NCBI RefSeq assembly: GCF_004340905.1
Contig: NZ_SLXD01000011.1
Span: forward strand, 62,001 to 126,000
DNA: 64,000 nt
Direction of reading: 5' to 3'
Source of the DNA: Rubrivivax gelatinosus
Lineage (GTDB): Bacteria > Pseudomonadota > Gammaproteobacteria > Burkholderiales > Burkholderiaceae_C
Shown here: piece after piece, positions 45,035-53,865 of the stretch
How positions within the stretch are numbered: the stretch's first letter is position 1
Layout: the number at the start of each line of letters is the position of its first letter
Translations under genes and position numbers: made by a program
Notes under the pieces: generated by a model
Told to the model about the DNA's origin: nothing
Databases searched by the model: none
The model's input: only the letters and a program-made list of their open reading frames with translations

Positions 45035-47188
45035 TCAGCGCGCGCTGCCGGTGGCCTGCCAGCGCAGGAAGGCGTAGATGTCGGTGATCTCGGCGGCCTG
45101 CTGGGCGCGTGTCGCGCCCCCGCCGTGGCCGCCGTCGTAGTCCAGGCGCAACAGCACCGGCTTGCCGCTGGCCGTGGCCTGGCGCAGCCGCGCCGCCATC
45201 TTCAGGCTCTGCCAGACCTCGACGCGTGCGTCGTTGATGCCGTGCGTCAGCAGCACCGCCGGGTAGCGCACGCCGTCGCGCACCTGGTGGTAGCTGCTCA
45301 TCGCCAGCAGCGCGCGAAAGCCCTGCTCGGTGGCCACGCTGCCGAACTCGGGGATGTTGGGCGGGCCGTTGGGCTCGAGTTCGGCGCGCACCATGTCCAG
45401 CGCACCGACCGAGATCACGGCGGCGCCGAACAGGTCGGGGCGCTCGGTGATCGCGCGGCCGACGAGCACGCCGCCGGCACTGCCACCCCAGGCGCTGAGC
45501 CGCGCCGGCGAGGTGTAGTGCTGGGCGATCAGGTACTCGCCGGCGGCGATGAAGTCCTTCCAGCTGTTGGGCTTGGTCTCGCGCAGCCCGGCGCGGTACC
45601 AGTCCTCGCCGAAGGCCCCCGAGCCGCGCGGGTTGGCGACGGCGAAGACGCCGCCCTTCTCCAGCCAGGCCAGGCGCGTCGCCGAGTACCAGGGTTCGTC
45701 GGTCATGCCGTAGCTGGCGTAGCCCCAGAGCAGCGTCGGCGCGCTGCCGTCCGGCTTCAGGTCGGCGCGGTGCACGATGGCCAGCGGCACCTTGGCGCCG
45801 TCGTGGCCGGGCACGAGCACCTCGCGCACGACGTAGCGCCCGGCGCCCGGGACACGTCCGGGGCGCAGCAGCTGGGTGTCGGTGACGGCGACGGTGCCGT
45901 CGGCGCCCGGCTTCACCGACCACAGGCGCTCGGGCTCGGTCCAGCCCTGCAGCGCCAGCATCACGCCGGGCAGGCGCGGGTCGGCGCCTTCCATCTCGAA
46001 GGCGCCGCGCACCGGCAGGGCGACTTCCTCGGGCCGGCCGTCGCTGGCCAGCGGCAGACGCAGCAGCGACGAGGCGCTGCCGTCGCGGCGGCGCAGGTAC
46101 AGCGCGTCGGCGCCGCGCGCCAGGCCGGTCAGCACGCCCTCGCCTTCGGGCACCCGCACGCGGGCCGCGTCCAGGCCGGCCGTGACCGTGGTCTCGAGCA
46201 GCCGGTAGCGCGGCGCGTCGCGGTGGCTCAGCAGGAACAGGCGTTCGCCGACGGTCTGCAGGGCGGTGACGCCGGCTTCGCGGCCGAACAGCGGCTTCCA
46301 GCGTGCCGTGCCGGCGGCAGCGTCGGCCAGCGGCGCGACCCAGGCCGCCAGCTCGTGGTCGGTGCCGTGGCTGACCAGCGCCAGCGCCCAGCCGGTGCCC
46401 GGCACGGGCATCACGCCGGGGGCGTCCTGGGCCTCGTCGATCACGACGCCGGGCGTCTCGAAGGACAGCGCCACCGGCGCCTTCTCCGGGTCGCGGCCCA
46501 GGCGAACGAAGACCGCACGCGCGCCGGCGTACTTGGCCGCCGGCGGGGCGTCGGCCGCGGTTGCGCGCAGCCGGGTGAAGAAGAAGCCGCTTTCGTCATC
46601 GAGCCAGGCGACGTTGCCGTATTGCGCGCGGGACACCGGGCCGAGCACGCGCCGGCCGGTGGCGGCGTCGACGACGTACAGCTGCGCGTCCTCCGAGCCG
46701 CCGGCCGACAGGCCGTAGGCGACGTAGCGCCCGCCCGGCGAGGCCTCGAAGTAGTCGATCGCATGCGGCGTGCCGCGCGGCGCTGCGGCCAGCGGATCCA
46801 CCAGCAGGCGCTCGCGTGCGCCGTCGCGCACGTAGAGCCGGAACTGGTCGTCGCGGGCGCCGCGCTTCTCGTAGAACAGGCGCTCGCCCGGGCGGCGCTG
46901 GACCGTGCCCAGGCGGGTGCCGGCCTCGGCCATCAGCTGCGTGACGCGGCGCGCCATCGCCGGGCGGCCGGGGATCGTGTCGAGCGTGCGCCGCGCCTCG
47001 CGCGCACGAGCCTTCATCCAGGCCGCGACGGCGGGGTCGCGCACGTTCTCGAGTTGGCGGTACGGGTCGTCGACCTGGACGCCGTGGAACAGGTCGGACG
47101 TCGGCGCAGGGGCGCCGACGTCTCGCGGCGCGGCGGTGGCCGCGGCGGCCAGCAGCAGCGACGCGGCGATGAAGGGCAGGCGGATCAC
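45035..47188 (-). CDS. Prolyl oligopeptidase (S9) family serine peptidase, exported
   Basis: A 717-residue S9A-type peptidase. A signal peptide (IRLPFIAASLLLAAAATAA) indicates periplasmic or secreted location. The N-terminal beta-propeller covers about 60-430 (DLFHGVQVDDPYRQLEN at its start is the family signature). The catalytic alpha/beta-hydrolase domain has Ser570 in WGGSAGG, Asp653 in INDARV and His688 in DGGHGGG. The start is GTG 47188; a much longer frame extends upstream through other genes and is rejected. It cleaves short proline-containing peptides. It lies between two signalling blocks without an evident link. Confidence 0.92.
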   Translation of the reverse strand: MIRLPFIAASLLLAAAATAAPRDVGAPAPTSDLFHGVQVDDPYRQLENVRDPAVAAWMKARAREARRTLDTIPGRPAMARRVTQLMAEAGTRLGTVQRRPGERLFYEKRGARDDQFRLYVRDGARERLLVDPLAAAPRGTPHAIDYFEASPGGRYVAYGLSAGGSEDAQLYVVDAATGRRVLGPVSRAQYGNVAWLDDESGFFFTRLRATAADAPPAAKYAGARAVFVRLGRDPEKAPVALSFETPGVVIDEAQDAPGVMPVPGTGWALALVSHGTDHELAAWVAPLADAAAGTARWKPLFGREAGVTALQTVGERLFLLSHRDAPRYRLLETTVTAGLDAARVRVPEGEGVLTGLARGADALYLRRRDGSASSLLRLPLASDGRPEEVALPVRGAFEMEGADPRLPGVMLALQGWTEPERLWSVKPGADGTVAVTDTQLLRPGRVPGAGRYVVREVLVPGHDGAKVPLAIVHRADLKPDGSAPTLLWGYASYGMTDEPWYSATRLAWLEKGGVFAVANPRGSGAFGEDWYRAGLRETKPNSWKDFIAAGEYLIAQHYTSPARLSAWGGSAGGVLVGRAITERPDLFGAAVISVGALDMVRAELEPNGPPNIPEFGSVATEQGFRALLAMSSYHQVRDGVRYPAVLLTHGINDARVEVWQSLKMAARLRQATASGKPVLLRLDYDGGHGGGATRAQQAAEITDIYAFLRWQATGSAR

Positions 47189-47300
47189 GGCTTGGGGCCT
47201 CGGCGACGGATGGAGGGCCTGGAGGATAGCCGCTGCGCCGACGGCACACCGCGCGGCCGTCTGCGAGGTTTTGCGCGACGGATCGTGACCGATTGCCGAT

Positions 47301-47327
47301 TGCAAAAATGCTAAAGATGCAAAATGC
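47301..47327 (+). repeat. AT-rich direct repeat before the kinase-like gene
   Basis: TGCAAAAATGC (47301-47311) and TGCAAAATGC (47318-47327) are direct repeats about 17 bases apart in an otherwise GC-rich gap. They are candidates for a regulator-binding site. The upstream candidate ATG of the next gene lies in the second copy. Confidence 0.4.
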
Positions 47328-47350
47328 GATTCACAGGGACGAACGCTGCC

Positions 47351-48463
47351 ATGCACTCCTCGCTGACCGAGCTGCTCGAAAACATGAAGTCGGGCCTGTT
47401 GTGGGTCCACCGCGACGCGACGGTGCGCTACGCCAACAGCGATGCCTGCCTCCGCACCGGCCTCGCGCCGGGGCACAAGCTCTTCGACCCGGACATGGCT
47501 GCCGCCGTGTCCGCCGCGGTGACCCAGCAGGCCGCCAGAAAGCTCGTCTCGGTCGGCGTGGCCAGCGCTCCCGGCCTGCCGCCGCCGGACCTGCGGTGCC
47601 GGGTGATCCCGGGCCTGTCGCGCGAGGACGCCTTCGTGCTGATCGCGCCCGACGCGTCGGAGGACGCCGGCTCGGCCTTCGACAACCTGATGCAGGTGAT
47701 CCGCACCGACCTGCGCGACCCGCTGACCGAGGCGAACGACGCCATCGTGCTGGCGCGCGAGCACGGCGGCGGCCCCGAGCTCGACGCCCTGGTCGACGGC
47801 GTGCACGATCTCGTGCGTGTGCTCGACAAGCTCGTCGATCTGGCCGAACTGTGGGGCAGCGGCGCGCTGTTCGCCAACGATCGCATCGAACTGTGGTCGC
47901 TGCTGCAGGGTGTCTGGGCCGAGGTCGAGCCGCTCGCGCTCGCGCGCCAGATCAAGGTGCGCTTTCGCGCCCAGACCGACACCGCCAGCCTGGCGACGCT
48001 GTACGGCAGCGAGCACTGGCTGCGTCGCGTCTTCCTGGAGTGCCTGGAGGCGGCGCTGCGCAGCTCGCCCGGCGGCGCGGTGCTCGACATCGAGCACCGC
48101 CAGATGGGGCCGCGCGCGGTCATCGTGTTCCGCGACTGCGGCATGTTCGCCCCGCGCGCAGCCGACGAAGTCGACCTGCCGCGCAGCGAGCCCGCCGGCA
48201 GCCGCCCGCCGCCGGCCCAGCGCGACGCCCGCGACCAGATCGGCTTCAAGCTGTGCCAGCACATCGTCTCGCTGCACGGCGGCCAGTTGCGCGAGGAGGA
48301 CGACGACGGCATGCGCAACTTCGTCATCGACCTGCCGACCGGCGCCCCGTACCGCAACGACCAGTCCCAGCTGGACATCGTGCAGGCGCAGCAATACGCC
48401 CGCGACCTCGCTGCGCTGATGGCGCGCGCACGCCAGCGTGGCGCCGACCCGGCGCCACGCTGA
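47351..48463 (+). CDS. Degenerate histidine-kinase-like protein
   Basis: About 370 residues. A PAS-like start (ENMKSGLLWVHRDATVRYANSDACL) is followed by a HisKA-like helix VIRTDLRDPLTEAND in which the phosphorylated His is Thr119. The ATP-binding part is eroded: the N box reads CLEAALRSS instead of LxNAxKYS, and the DxGxG box is DCGMF. Only the G2-like GFKLCQHIVSLHGG remains. It is therefore probably a non-catalytic relative that binds a partner kinase or receiver. ATG 47351 with AGGGA is preferred; 47324 would add nine residues. A receiver and a full kinase follow. Confidence 0.75.
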   Translation: MHSSLTELLENMKSGLLWVHRDATVRYANSDACLRTGLAPGHKLFDPDMAAAVSAAVTQQAARKLVSVGVASAPGLPPPDLRCRVIPGLSREDAFVLIAPDASEDAGSAFDNLMQVIRTDLRDPLTEANDAIVLAREHGGGPELDALVDGVHDLVRVLDKLVDLAELWGSGALFANDRIELWSLLQGVWAEVEPLALARQIKVRFRAQTDTASLATLYGSEHWLRRVFLECLEAALRSSPGGAVLDIEHRQMGPRAVIVFRDCGMFAPRAADEVDLPRSEPAGSRPPPAQRDARDQIGFKLCQHIVSLHGGQLREEDDDGMRNFVIDLPTGAPYRNDQSQLDIVQAQQYARDLAALMARARQRGADPAPR

Positions 48464-48492
48464 TCCGACACAAGGCATCACCAGGAGCCGCC

Positions 48493-48864
48493 ATGAAACG
48501 CGTCCTCATCGTCGAAGACCAGGCCGACATCCGCAAGCTGATCCGCATGACGCTGGAGTTCGAGTCCTACGAGATCCATGAAGCCGCCGACGGCGCCTAC
48601 GGCCTGCGCCTGGCGCAGGCGGTGCGCCCCGACCTGGTGCTGCTGGACGTCATGATGCCGGGCGAGATCGACGGCCTGCAGGTCTGCCAGCGCCTGAAGA
48701 ACGACCCGGCGACGCGGGCGATGAAGATCGTGCTGCTGACCGCGCGCGGCCAGGCGCGCGACCGCGAGGCCGGCCAGGCCGCCGGCGCCGACGAGTACCT
48801 CGTCAAGCCCTTCAGCCCGCTGCAGCTCATCGACACCATCGAGCGCCTGCTGGAGACCGCCTGA
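48493..48864 (+). CDS. Single-domain response regulator (receiver only)
   Basis: A 123-residue CheY-like receiver: VLIVEDQADIRKLIRMTLE, phosphoacceptor in VLLDVMMPGEIDG, conserved Thr in VLLTARG and Lys in YLVKPFSPLQL. No output domain. Well-placed AGGAG at 48483-48487. The stop overlaps the next kinase ATG by one base (TGATG), so it is likely the target or relay partner of that kinase. It carries an extra residue in the phosphorylation loop (PGEIDG). Confidence 0.92.
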   Translation: MKRVLIVEDQADIRKLIRMTLEFESYEIHEAADGAYGLRLAQAVRPDLVLLDVMMPGEIDGLQVCQRLKNDPATRAMKIVLLTARGQARDREAGQAAGADEYLVKPFSPLQLIDTIERLLETA

Positions 48865-51488
48865 TGTCGGCGCGGCCGTGGCGCGTGCCCGGGTGGCCGC
48901 GGCGGCTGCGCCACCAGCTGCTCGCGCTGCTCGTCGTCAGCACCGTGCTGGCGATGGCGCTGCTGTACCGCGTCTCGGCTTCGCGCCTGGACGAGGTCGC
49001 GGTCGACACCAGCCGGCGCTGGGCCGAGTCGATCGTCGCCGGCGCCTCGGCGGCCGCGGCCTCGGCGCTGGAGGCCGGCGACGCCGCCGATACCGAGGCG
49101 CTGCTGCGCAGCTTCGCCGGGATGCCCGGCGTCGAACGCCTGGAGCTCGTCGACGCCCGCGGCGTCCAGCTGCTGTCGCTGCGCCAGTCGCGCGAAGGCC
49201 TGGTCGTGCGCGAGACGCCGAGCGCGGCGCCGGCGCGGGGCGTGCCGGCGCCGGCGGCACGCATGGGTTTCGTCGGTGCCGACGCGGTCCAGGTCTGGGC
49301 CCCCGCGGGCCCCGGGGGAAGGCTCGGCAGCTTCGGGCTCACCTATTCGCTGGGCGCCGAGCGTGCCCGGCTGGGCGCCTTGTCCTACGAGGCGGTGCTC
49401 GCGATCGCACTCGTCAGCCTGCTGACGATCGTCATCACCTACGGCTTCATCCAGCGCGCGCTGGCGCCGCTGCAGCGCCTGGTGCGCTTCTCGGCCGAAA
49501 TCGGGCGCAACGCCGGCGCCCGCATCGAACTCGGCGGCGGCAGCCGGGAGTTCCGTGAGCTCGCCGACGCGCTCAACGGCACCTCCGGCCGGCTGCGCGA
49601 GCAGATGGAGGCGATCGTGCACGCCGAGTCGCGCAACGAGGCCATCCTGCAGGCCGTGCCCGACGTCATCCTCGGCCTGGACGCCGCCGGCCGGGTCCGT
49701 GTCGTCAACCCCGGCGTCAGCAGCGTCTTCGGGCTGCAGGCCGAGGAGGCGCTCGGCCGGCCGGTGTCGGACCTGCTGCCGGGGCTGAGCTGCGGCGAAG
49801 CCGAGCAGCGCACGCTGGCCGGGCTGTACATGCGCTCCAGCGCCACCCACGTCGCGCGTTTCGAGATCGAGGCCAGCCGCCGCGGCGGCACGCCCTTCCC
49901 GGCCGAGGTGTCGCTGTCGCGCACCGAGACCGACGACGGCCTGCGCTACGCCGCGGTGGTGCGCGACATGACCGAGCAGCGCATGACCTTCTCGATGCTC
50001 AAGCTGTACAGCCGGGCGCTGGAGTGCACCAACAACGGCGTCATCATCTGCGACATGTCGCTGCCGGGGTTCCCGATCTTCTACGCCAACCCGGCATTCA
50101 GTCGCATCACCGGCTACGCCAGCGACGAGACGATCGGCCGCGGCTGCGGCTTCCTGCAGGGCGAGGACCGCGAGCAGCCGCAGCTCGCCGAGCTGGCGCA
50201 GGCCATCCGGCAGGGCCGTTCGACCCAGGTCGTGCTGCGCAACTACCGCAAGGACGGCGCGCTGTTCTTCAACGAGCTGACGGTCTCGCCGGTGCCCAAT
50301 GCCGAGGGCGCGCCGCAGCACTACGTCGGCGTGCTCAACGACGTCACCGAACGCGAACGGGCGCGCATGGCGATCGCCGAGCGCAGCGCGCGGCTGAACG
50401 CGGTCTTCGACCTGTCGCCCGACGGCTTCGTCGTCTTCGACGGTGCCGACGGCGGCCAGCTCGTCTACTGCAACCCGGCCTTCCTCGTGATGTCGGGCTG
50501 GGACGCGGCCAGCGCCGAGGCCGGCATCGGCGTCGACGAGTTCGACCGCCGTTTCCTCCGGCAGTGCGACCCGGCGACCCCGTACGCGCCGGTGTCGCTG
50601 GCGCTGGCCGCGGATGAGCGCAGCGAGGGCCCGGACATGCTGCAGCTGCTGCGTCCCGAACGCCGCGTGCTCGCGCGCATGGCGCGCCGCGCCGGCGACG
50701 GCCATCACGAGACGATCCTGTTCTTTCGCGACGTCACGCGCGAGACCGAGGTCGACCGCATGAAGAGCGAGTTCCTGAGCACCGCCGCGCACGAGCTGCG
50801 AACGCCGATGGTCAGCGTCTTCGGCTTCACCGAGCTGCTGCTGCGCCGCCCGGTCTCCGAGGAGCGCCGTCGCGACATGCTGGAGACCATCCATCGCCAG
50901 GCCTCGCTGCTGATCAACATGGTCAACGAGTTGCTGGACCTGGCGCGCATCGAGGCGCGCCAGGGCAAGGACCTGAAGCGCGAGCCCTGCCGCCTGGACA
51001 GCCTGATCACGCAGGCGGTGGGCCCGCTGCTGATCGCCGGCGGCGCACACGACCTGCAGATCGACGTCGCCCACCCCGACTGCGTGCTCGACGTCGACCC
51101 CGAGAAGACGAACCGCGCGCTGACCAACGTGCTGTCCAACGCGGTGAAGTACTCGCCCGAGGGCGGCGCGATCCTCGTCACGACGCAGTCCGGCGAGCTG
51201 CGCGGCGAGCCCGCGGTGGGCGTGCGGGTCACCGACCACGGCATCGGCATGGCACCCGAGCAGCTGGCCCGCATCTTCGAGCGCTTCTACCGGGCCGACC
51301 CGTCGGGCAGCATCCCCGGCACCGGGCTGGGCATGAGCCTGGTCAAGGAGATCGTCGAGCTGCAGGGCGGCCGCGTGGACCTGTCGAGCACGCCCGGGCG
51401 CGGCACGACGGTGACGCTGTGGCTGCCGTTGTCGCGTGCCGGCGGCACGCCCGGCCGTCATGCCGATGCCGCGGGTGCGATGCAATAA
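48864..51488 (+). CDS. Membrane histidine kinase with HAMP and three PAS domains, one LOV-like
   Basis: An 874-residue kinase: helices at about 17-37 and 176-198 around a small periplasmic region, HAMP about 199-250, PAS1 about 256-372, PAS2 about 382-497, PAS3 about 508-625. HisKA has His643 (STAAHELRTPMVSVFGF) and HATPase_c has NVLSNAVKYSPEGG and GTGLGMSLVKEIV. PAS2 looks like a LOV domain: NPAFSRITGY, GRGCGFLQG with Cys428, LRNYRKDG (Asn460) and FFNELTVSPV (Asn470). The canonical Asn-Cys-Arg is Gly-Cys-Gly, and the signalling Gln is Leu491, so photochemistry is doubtful. It forms an operon with the receiver upstream. Confidence 0.9.
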   Translation: MSARPWRVPGWPRRLRHQLLALLVVSTVLAMALLYRVSASRLDEVAVDTSRRWAESIVAGASAAAASALEAGDAADTEALLRSFAGMPGVERLELVDARGVQLLSLRQSREGLVVRETPSAAPARGVPAPAARMGFVGADAVQVWAPAGPGGRLGSFGLTYSLGAERARLGALSYEAVLAIALVSLLTIVITYGFIQRALAPLQRLVRFSAEIGRNAGARIELGGGSREFRELADALNGTSGRLREQMEAIVHAESRNEAILQAVPDVILGLDAAGRVRVVNPGVSSVFGLQAEEALGRPVSDLLPGLSCGEAEQRTLAGLYMRSSATHVARFEIEASRRGGTPFPAEVSLSRTETDDGLRYAAVVRDMTEQRMTFSMLKLYSRALECTNNGVIICDMSLPGFPIFYANPAFSRITGYASDETIGRGCGFLQGEDREQPQLAELAQAIRQGRSTQVVLRNYRKDGALFFNELTVSPVPNAEGAPQHYVGVLNDVTERERARMAIAERSARLNAVFDLSPDGFVVFDGADGGQLVYCNPAFLVMSGWDAASAEAGIGVDEFDRRFLRQCDPATPYAPVSLALAADERSEGPDMLQLLRPERRVLARMARRAGDGHHETILFFRDVTRETEVDRMKSEFLSTAAHELRTPMVSVFGFTELLLRRPVSEERRRDMLETIHRQASLLINMVNELLDLARIEARQGKDLKREPCRLDSLITQAVGPLLIAGGAHDLQIDVAHPDCVLDVDPEKTNRALTNVLSNAVKYSPEGGAILVTTQSGELRGEPAVGVRVTDHGIGMAPEQLARIFERFYRADPSGSIPGTGLGMSLVKEIVELQGGRVDLSSTPGRGTTVTLWLPLSRAGGTPGRHADAAGAMQ

Positions 51489-51519
51489 TTCCAGCTTCCC
51501 CGTTGAGCGGGACCACCCC

Positions 51520-51543
51520 ATGGAACAGCCACCTAGTCGCTGA
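51520..51543 (+). promoter_or_regulatory. Possible leader peptide upstream of corA
   Basis: A seven-codon frame, ATG to TGA (MEQPPSR), lies in the 169-base gap before corA. Two adjacent proline codons are reminiscent of proline-containing leader peptides that control Mg2+ transporter genes in enterobacteria (mgtL, corL). The following sequence is GC-rich and could fold, but I cannot show alternative structures by eye. This is inference only. Confidence 0.25.
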
Positions 51544-51657
51544 CCGTCGGCTCCGGCATCGAACTGGAGCGCGGCGGTCTCCCCCAGCCCCTTCAGACCA
51601 TCGACCGCGCCGGGCCGCTCCGCGGGGGGCGTCGTGGCGCGATGCCGAGATACCGCG

Positions 51658-52635
51658 ATGCTCAACGTCTTCACGCTGGCCAACGGCCGGCTGTTCCAGG
51701 AAGAGATCGACAACCCCACGGCGCTGGCCGGCGTGCAGCCGGTGTGGGTCGATCTGGAAGCTCCCACCGCCGAGGAAAAAGGCTGGGTCCGCGCCCGTTT
51801 CGGCCTCGCCATCCCCGAGGACGTGGTCGACGAGGACCTCGAGGAGTCCGCCCGCTTCTACGAGGAGGACAACGGCGAGCTGCACATCCGCTCGGACTTC
51901 CTGATCGACGCCGACAGCGGCCCCGACGGGCAGGGCTCGCGCAACGTGCGCGTGGCCTTCATCCTCTACGAGAAGGTGCTGTTCTCGGTGCATGCCGAGG
52001 ACCTGCCGGTGTTCCGGCTGCTGCGCCTGCGCGCACGCCGCATCCCGGCGCTGATCGAGGACGCCAAGGACGTGCTGCTCAAGCTCTACGACGCCGACGC
52101 CGAGTACTCGGCCGACGCGCTCGAGGGCGTCTACGACAACCTGGAGAAGGTCAGCGCACGCGTGCTGACGCAGGACGTCGACGACCGCAGCGCCGGCGAG
52201 GCGCTGGCGGCGATCGCGCGCGAGGAAGACCTGAACGGCCGCATCCGCCGCAACATGATGGACACGCGGCGCGCTTTGAGCTTCCTGATGCGCAGCCGCA
52301 TGCTCAACGCCGAGCAGTTCGAGGAGGCGCGCCAGATCCTGCGCGACATCGACTCGCTGGACTCGCACACCGCCTTCCTGTTCGACAAGATCAACTTCCT
52401 GATGGACGCCACCGTCGGCTTCATCAACATCAACCAGAACAAGATCATCAAGATCTTCTCGGTCGCCTCGGTCGGGCTGCTGCCGCCGACGCTGATCGCG
52501 AGCATCTATGGCATGAACTTCCGCCTCATGCCCGAGCTGAACTGGGACTACGGCTACCCCTTCGCGATCGGGCTGATGGTGGCCTCGGTCGCCGCGCCCT
52601 TCCTGTACTTCCGCCGAAAAGGCTGGTTGCGTTAG
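51658..52635 (+). CDS. corA: CorA-type magnesium/cobalt transporter
   Basis: A 325-residue CorA channel. The long cytoplasmic N-terminal domain is about 1-262. It is followed by two helices with the filter motif YGMNF in LIASIYGMNFRLMPEL, then the C-terminal basic tail FRRKGWLR. Long amphipathic stalk helix DTRRALSFLMRSRMLNAEQFEEARQ. I choose ATG 51658 (MLNVFTLANG), the family's start; an upstream start at 51634 adds eight residues. It moves Mg2+ (also Co2+, Ni2+) into the cell. A possible leader lies upstream. Confidence 0.95.
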   Translation: MLNVFTLANGRLFQEEIDNPTALAGVQPVWVDLEAPTAEEKGWVRARFGLAIPEDVVDEDLEESARFYEEDNGELHIRSDFLIDADSGPDGQGSRNVRVAFILYEKVLFSVHAEDLPVFRLLRLRARRIPALIEDAKDVLLKLYDADAEYSADALEGVYDNLEKVSARVLTQDVDDRSAGEALAAIAREEDLNGRIRRNMMDTRRALSFLMRSRMLNAEQFEEARQILRDIDSLDSHTAFLFDKINFLMDATVGFININQNKIIKIFSVASVGLLPPTLIASIYGMNFRLMPELNWDYGYPFAIGLMVASVAAPFLYFRRKGWLR

Positions 52636-52758
52636 TTCCTGCTCGGCCATTGCGGCGGCGGCCCGTGGGCCTCAGCATGGCCGGCCACCGACCATCGTGT
52701 AGTCTCTCGTCGCGGCCGCGCTTGCCGGCCGCGCCTCCACGATTCGGACGCAGGACCC

Positions 52759-53241
52759 ATGAATCGACTCCCGCCCCTGACCGCGAGTGCCCGCCTGCGC
52801 CACGCCGCCGCGGTGGCCGTGCTGGCGGCCCTGGCGTTCGCCGGCCCGGCACGCGCGCAGTTCGCCTCCGTGCCCGCGCCGGTGCTCGACCAGCCGCCGG
52901 CGGCATCGGCCGCCGAGCACGAGAAGCAGTACCGCGTCGACGCCGCCCGGCACGTCTACGCGGCCTATCCGGCGCGCATCTACAAGGGCCGGCTGCCACC
53001 GCTGCTGTATTCGGTGATGGTCGTCGAGACCGAGATCGACGCGATGGGCCAGGTCGCCGGCGTGCAGGTCGTGCGCAAGCCGGCGGCCGACGAGGTCGCG
53101 CCCTGGGTCGTCGCGATGATCAAGCGCGCCGCGCCCTATCCGGCGCCGGCGCGCCTGGGTGTCGCGCGTTTCACCGAGATCTGGCTCGTCGACAAGAGCG
53201 GGCGCTTCCAGGTCGATGCGCTGACCGAAGGTCAGCGTTAG
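52759..53241 (+). CDS. Exported protein with TonB C-terminal-like domain
   Basis: A 160-residue protein with a signal peptide (LRHAAAVAVLAALAFAGPARA, cleavage after ARAQ). The rest resembles the TonB C-terminal fold: LYSVMVVETEIDAMGQVAGVQVVRKPA, APWVVAMIKRAAPYPAPA and FTEIWLVDKSGRFQVDAL, matching the family pattern of a variable-residue strand, a helix with Ala-Ala-Pro-Tyr-Pro and a closing strand. It lacks the membrane anchor and proline-rich linker of true TonB, so it is a free periplasmic domain of unknown partner. A TAGTCT -10-like box lies at about 52698. Confidence 0.75.
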   Translation: MNRLPPLTASARLRHAAAVAVLAALAFAGPARAQFASVPAPVLDQPPAASAAEHEKQYRVDAARHVYAAYPARIYKGRLPPLLYSVMVVETEIDAMGQVAGVQVVRKPAADEVAPWVVAMIKRAAPYPAPARLGVARFTEIWLVDKSGRFQVDALTEGQR

Positions 53242-53284
53242 CAGTCCGGGCGGCGTCGCTGCCCGGACTGCTGCCGCTGTCGCT

Positions 53285-53385
53285 GAACGTTGGGCTCCCC
53301 GCGGCCCCCTCCAGGAGGGGGCTCCGGCTCGTTCGACGGCTCCCTCCAGCCTCCCTCCGTGAGGGAGGCTCCAGACGGTTTGACG
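53285..53385. repeat. Dispersed intergenic repeat, copy 2
   Basis: It shares the order of blocks with 15660-15752: GGCCCCCTCC, GCTCGTTCGACGGCT, CCTCCAGCCTCCCTCCG and GAGGGAGGCTCC. The arms CCTCCCTC/GAGGGAGG form a hairpin here too. It lies between two convergent genes and could serve as terminator for both. Nothing else is visible in 53242-53422. Confidence 0.65.
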
Positions 53386-53422
53386 ATGGGCGGCGTGCGC
53401 GCGAGCGAGGCACGCCCCGCGA

Positions 53423-53863
53423 TCAGCTCGACGCGCGGCGCTTGAGCCAGCGCATCGCGGCGCCGACGGCGGGCAGCTTCTCGTACAGCTCCTCGGCGGC
53501 GTCCCAGTAGTCGCGGTGCAGCGCGACGCGGCCGTCGGCGGCAAAGCGCAGGTGCGTGGCGCCGCGGATCGTCTGCTCGCCGCGCACGAAACGTTTCATG
53601 CGGTAGTGCATGTCCCAGGTCAGGAAACACTGGTCGCCCGCGGCCACCGCCTCGTGCACGACGAAACGCGGTGCCTCCAGGGTGCGGAACATGTGCTCGA
53701 AGATCGCCGCGATCGCCGGCACGCCGCGCACCTCGTTGAACGGGTCCTTGAACACGGCCTCGGCGGCGTAGACCTCGCCCAGCCCCGCCAGCGCGGCCGG
53801 CGACAGCGTCTCGAAGGCCTCGACGAGGCGCTGCACGCGCGGATCGGGATGCGGGCTCTTCAT
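53423..53863 (-). CDS. NTF2/SnoaL-like protein
   Basis: A 146-residue cone-fold protein: RVQRLVEAFETLSPAALAGLGEVYAAEAVFKDPFNEVRG, then CFLTWDMHYRMKRF and IRGATHLRFAADGRVALHRDYWDAAEELYEKLP. This is the NTF2-like protein that accompanies SDR, FAD-oxidoreductase, DUF1365 and Cfa-type genes in many proteobacteria. Activity unknown. It is the last gene of the operon, two bases after the SDR stop, and starts at ATG 53863. An upstream frame to 53938 is antisense-type noise. Confidence 0.87.
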   Translation of the reverse strand: MKSPHPDPRVQRLVEAFETLSPAALAGLGEVYAAEAVFKDPFNEVRGVPAIAAIFEHMFRTLEAPRFVVHEAVAAGDQCFLTWDMHYRMKRFVRGEQTIRGATHLRFAADGRVALHRDYWDAAEELYEKLPAVGAAMRWLKRRASS

Positions 53864-53865
53864 CG

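Noticed and set aside
47324-47350. Upstream ATG of the degenerate kinase-like gene
   Set aside because: It lies inside a direct repeat with no ribosome-binding site. ATG 47351 with AGGGA is preferred, although the choice is not certain.
45035-48481. 1148-codon frame of which the S9 peptidase is the end
   Set aside because: The family signal peptide begins at GTG 47188. Upstream of it the frame is antisense to the kinase-like gene at 47351.
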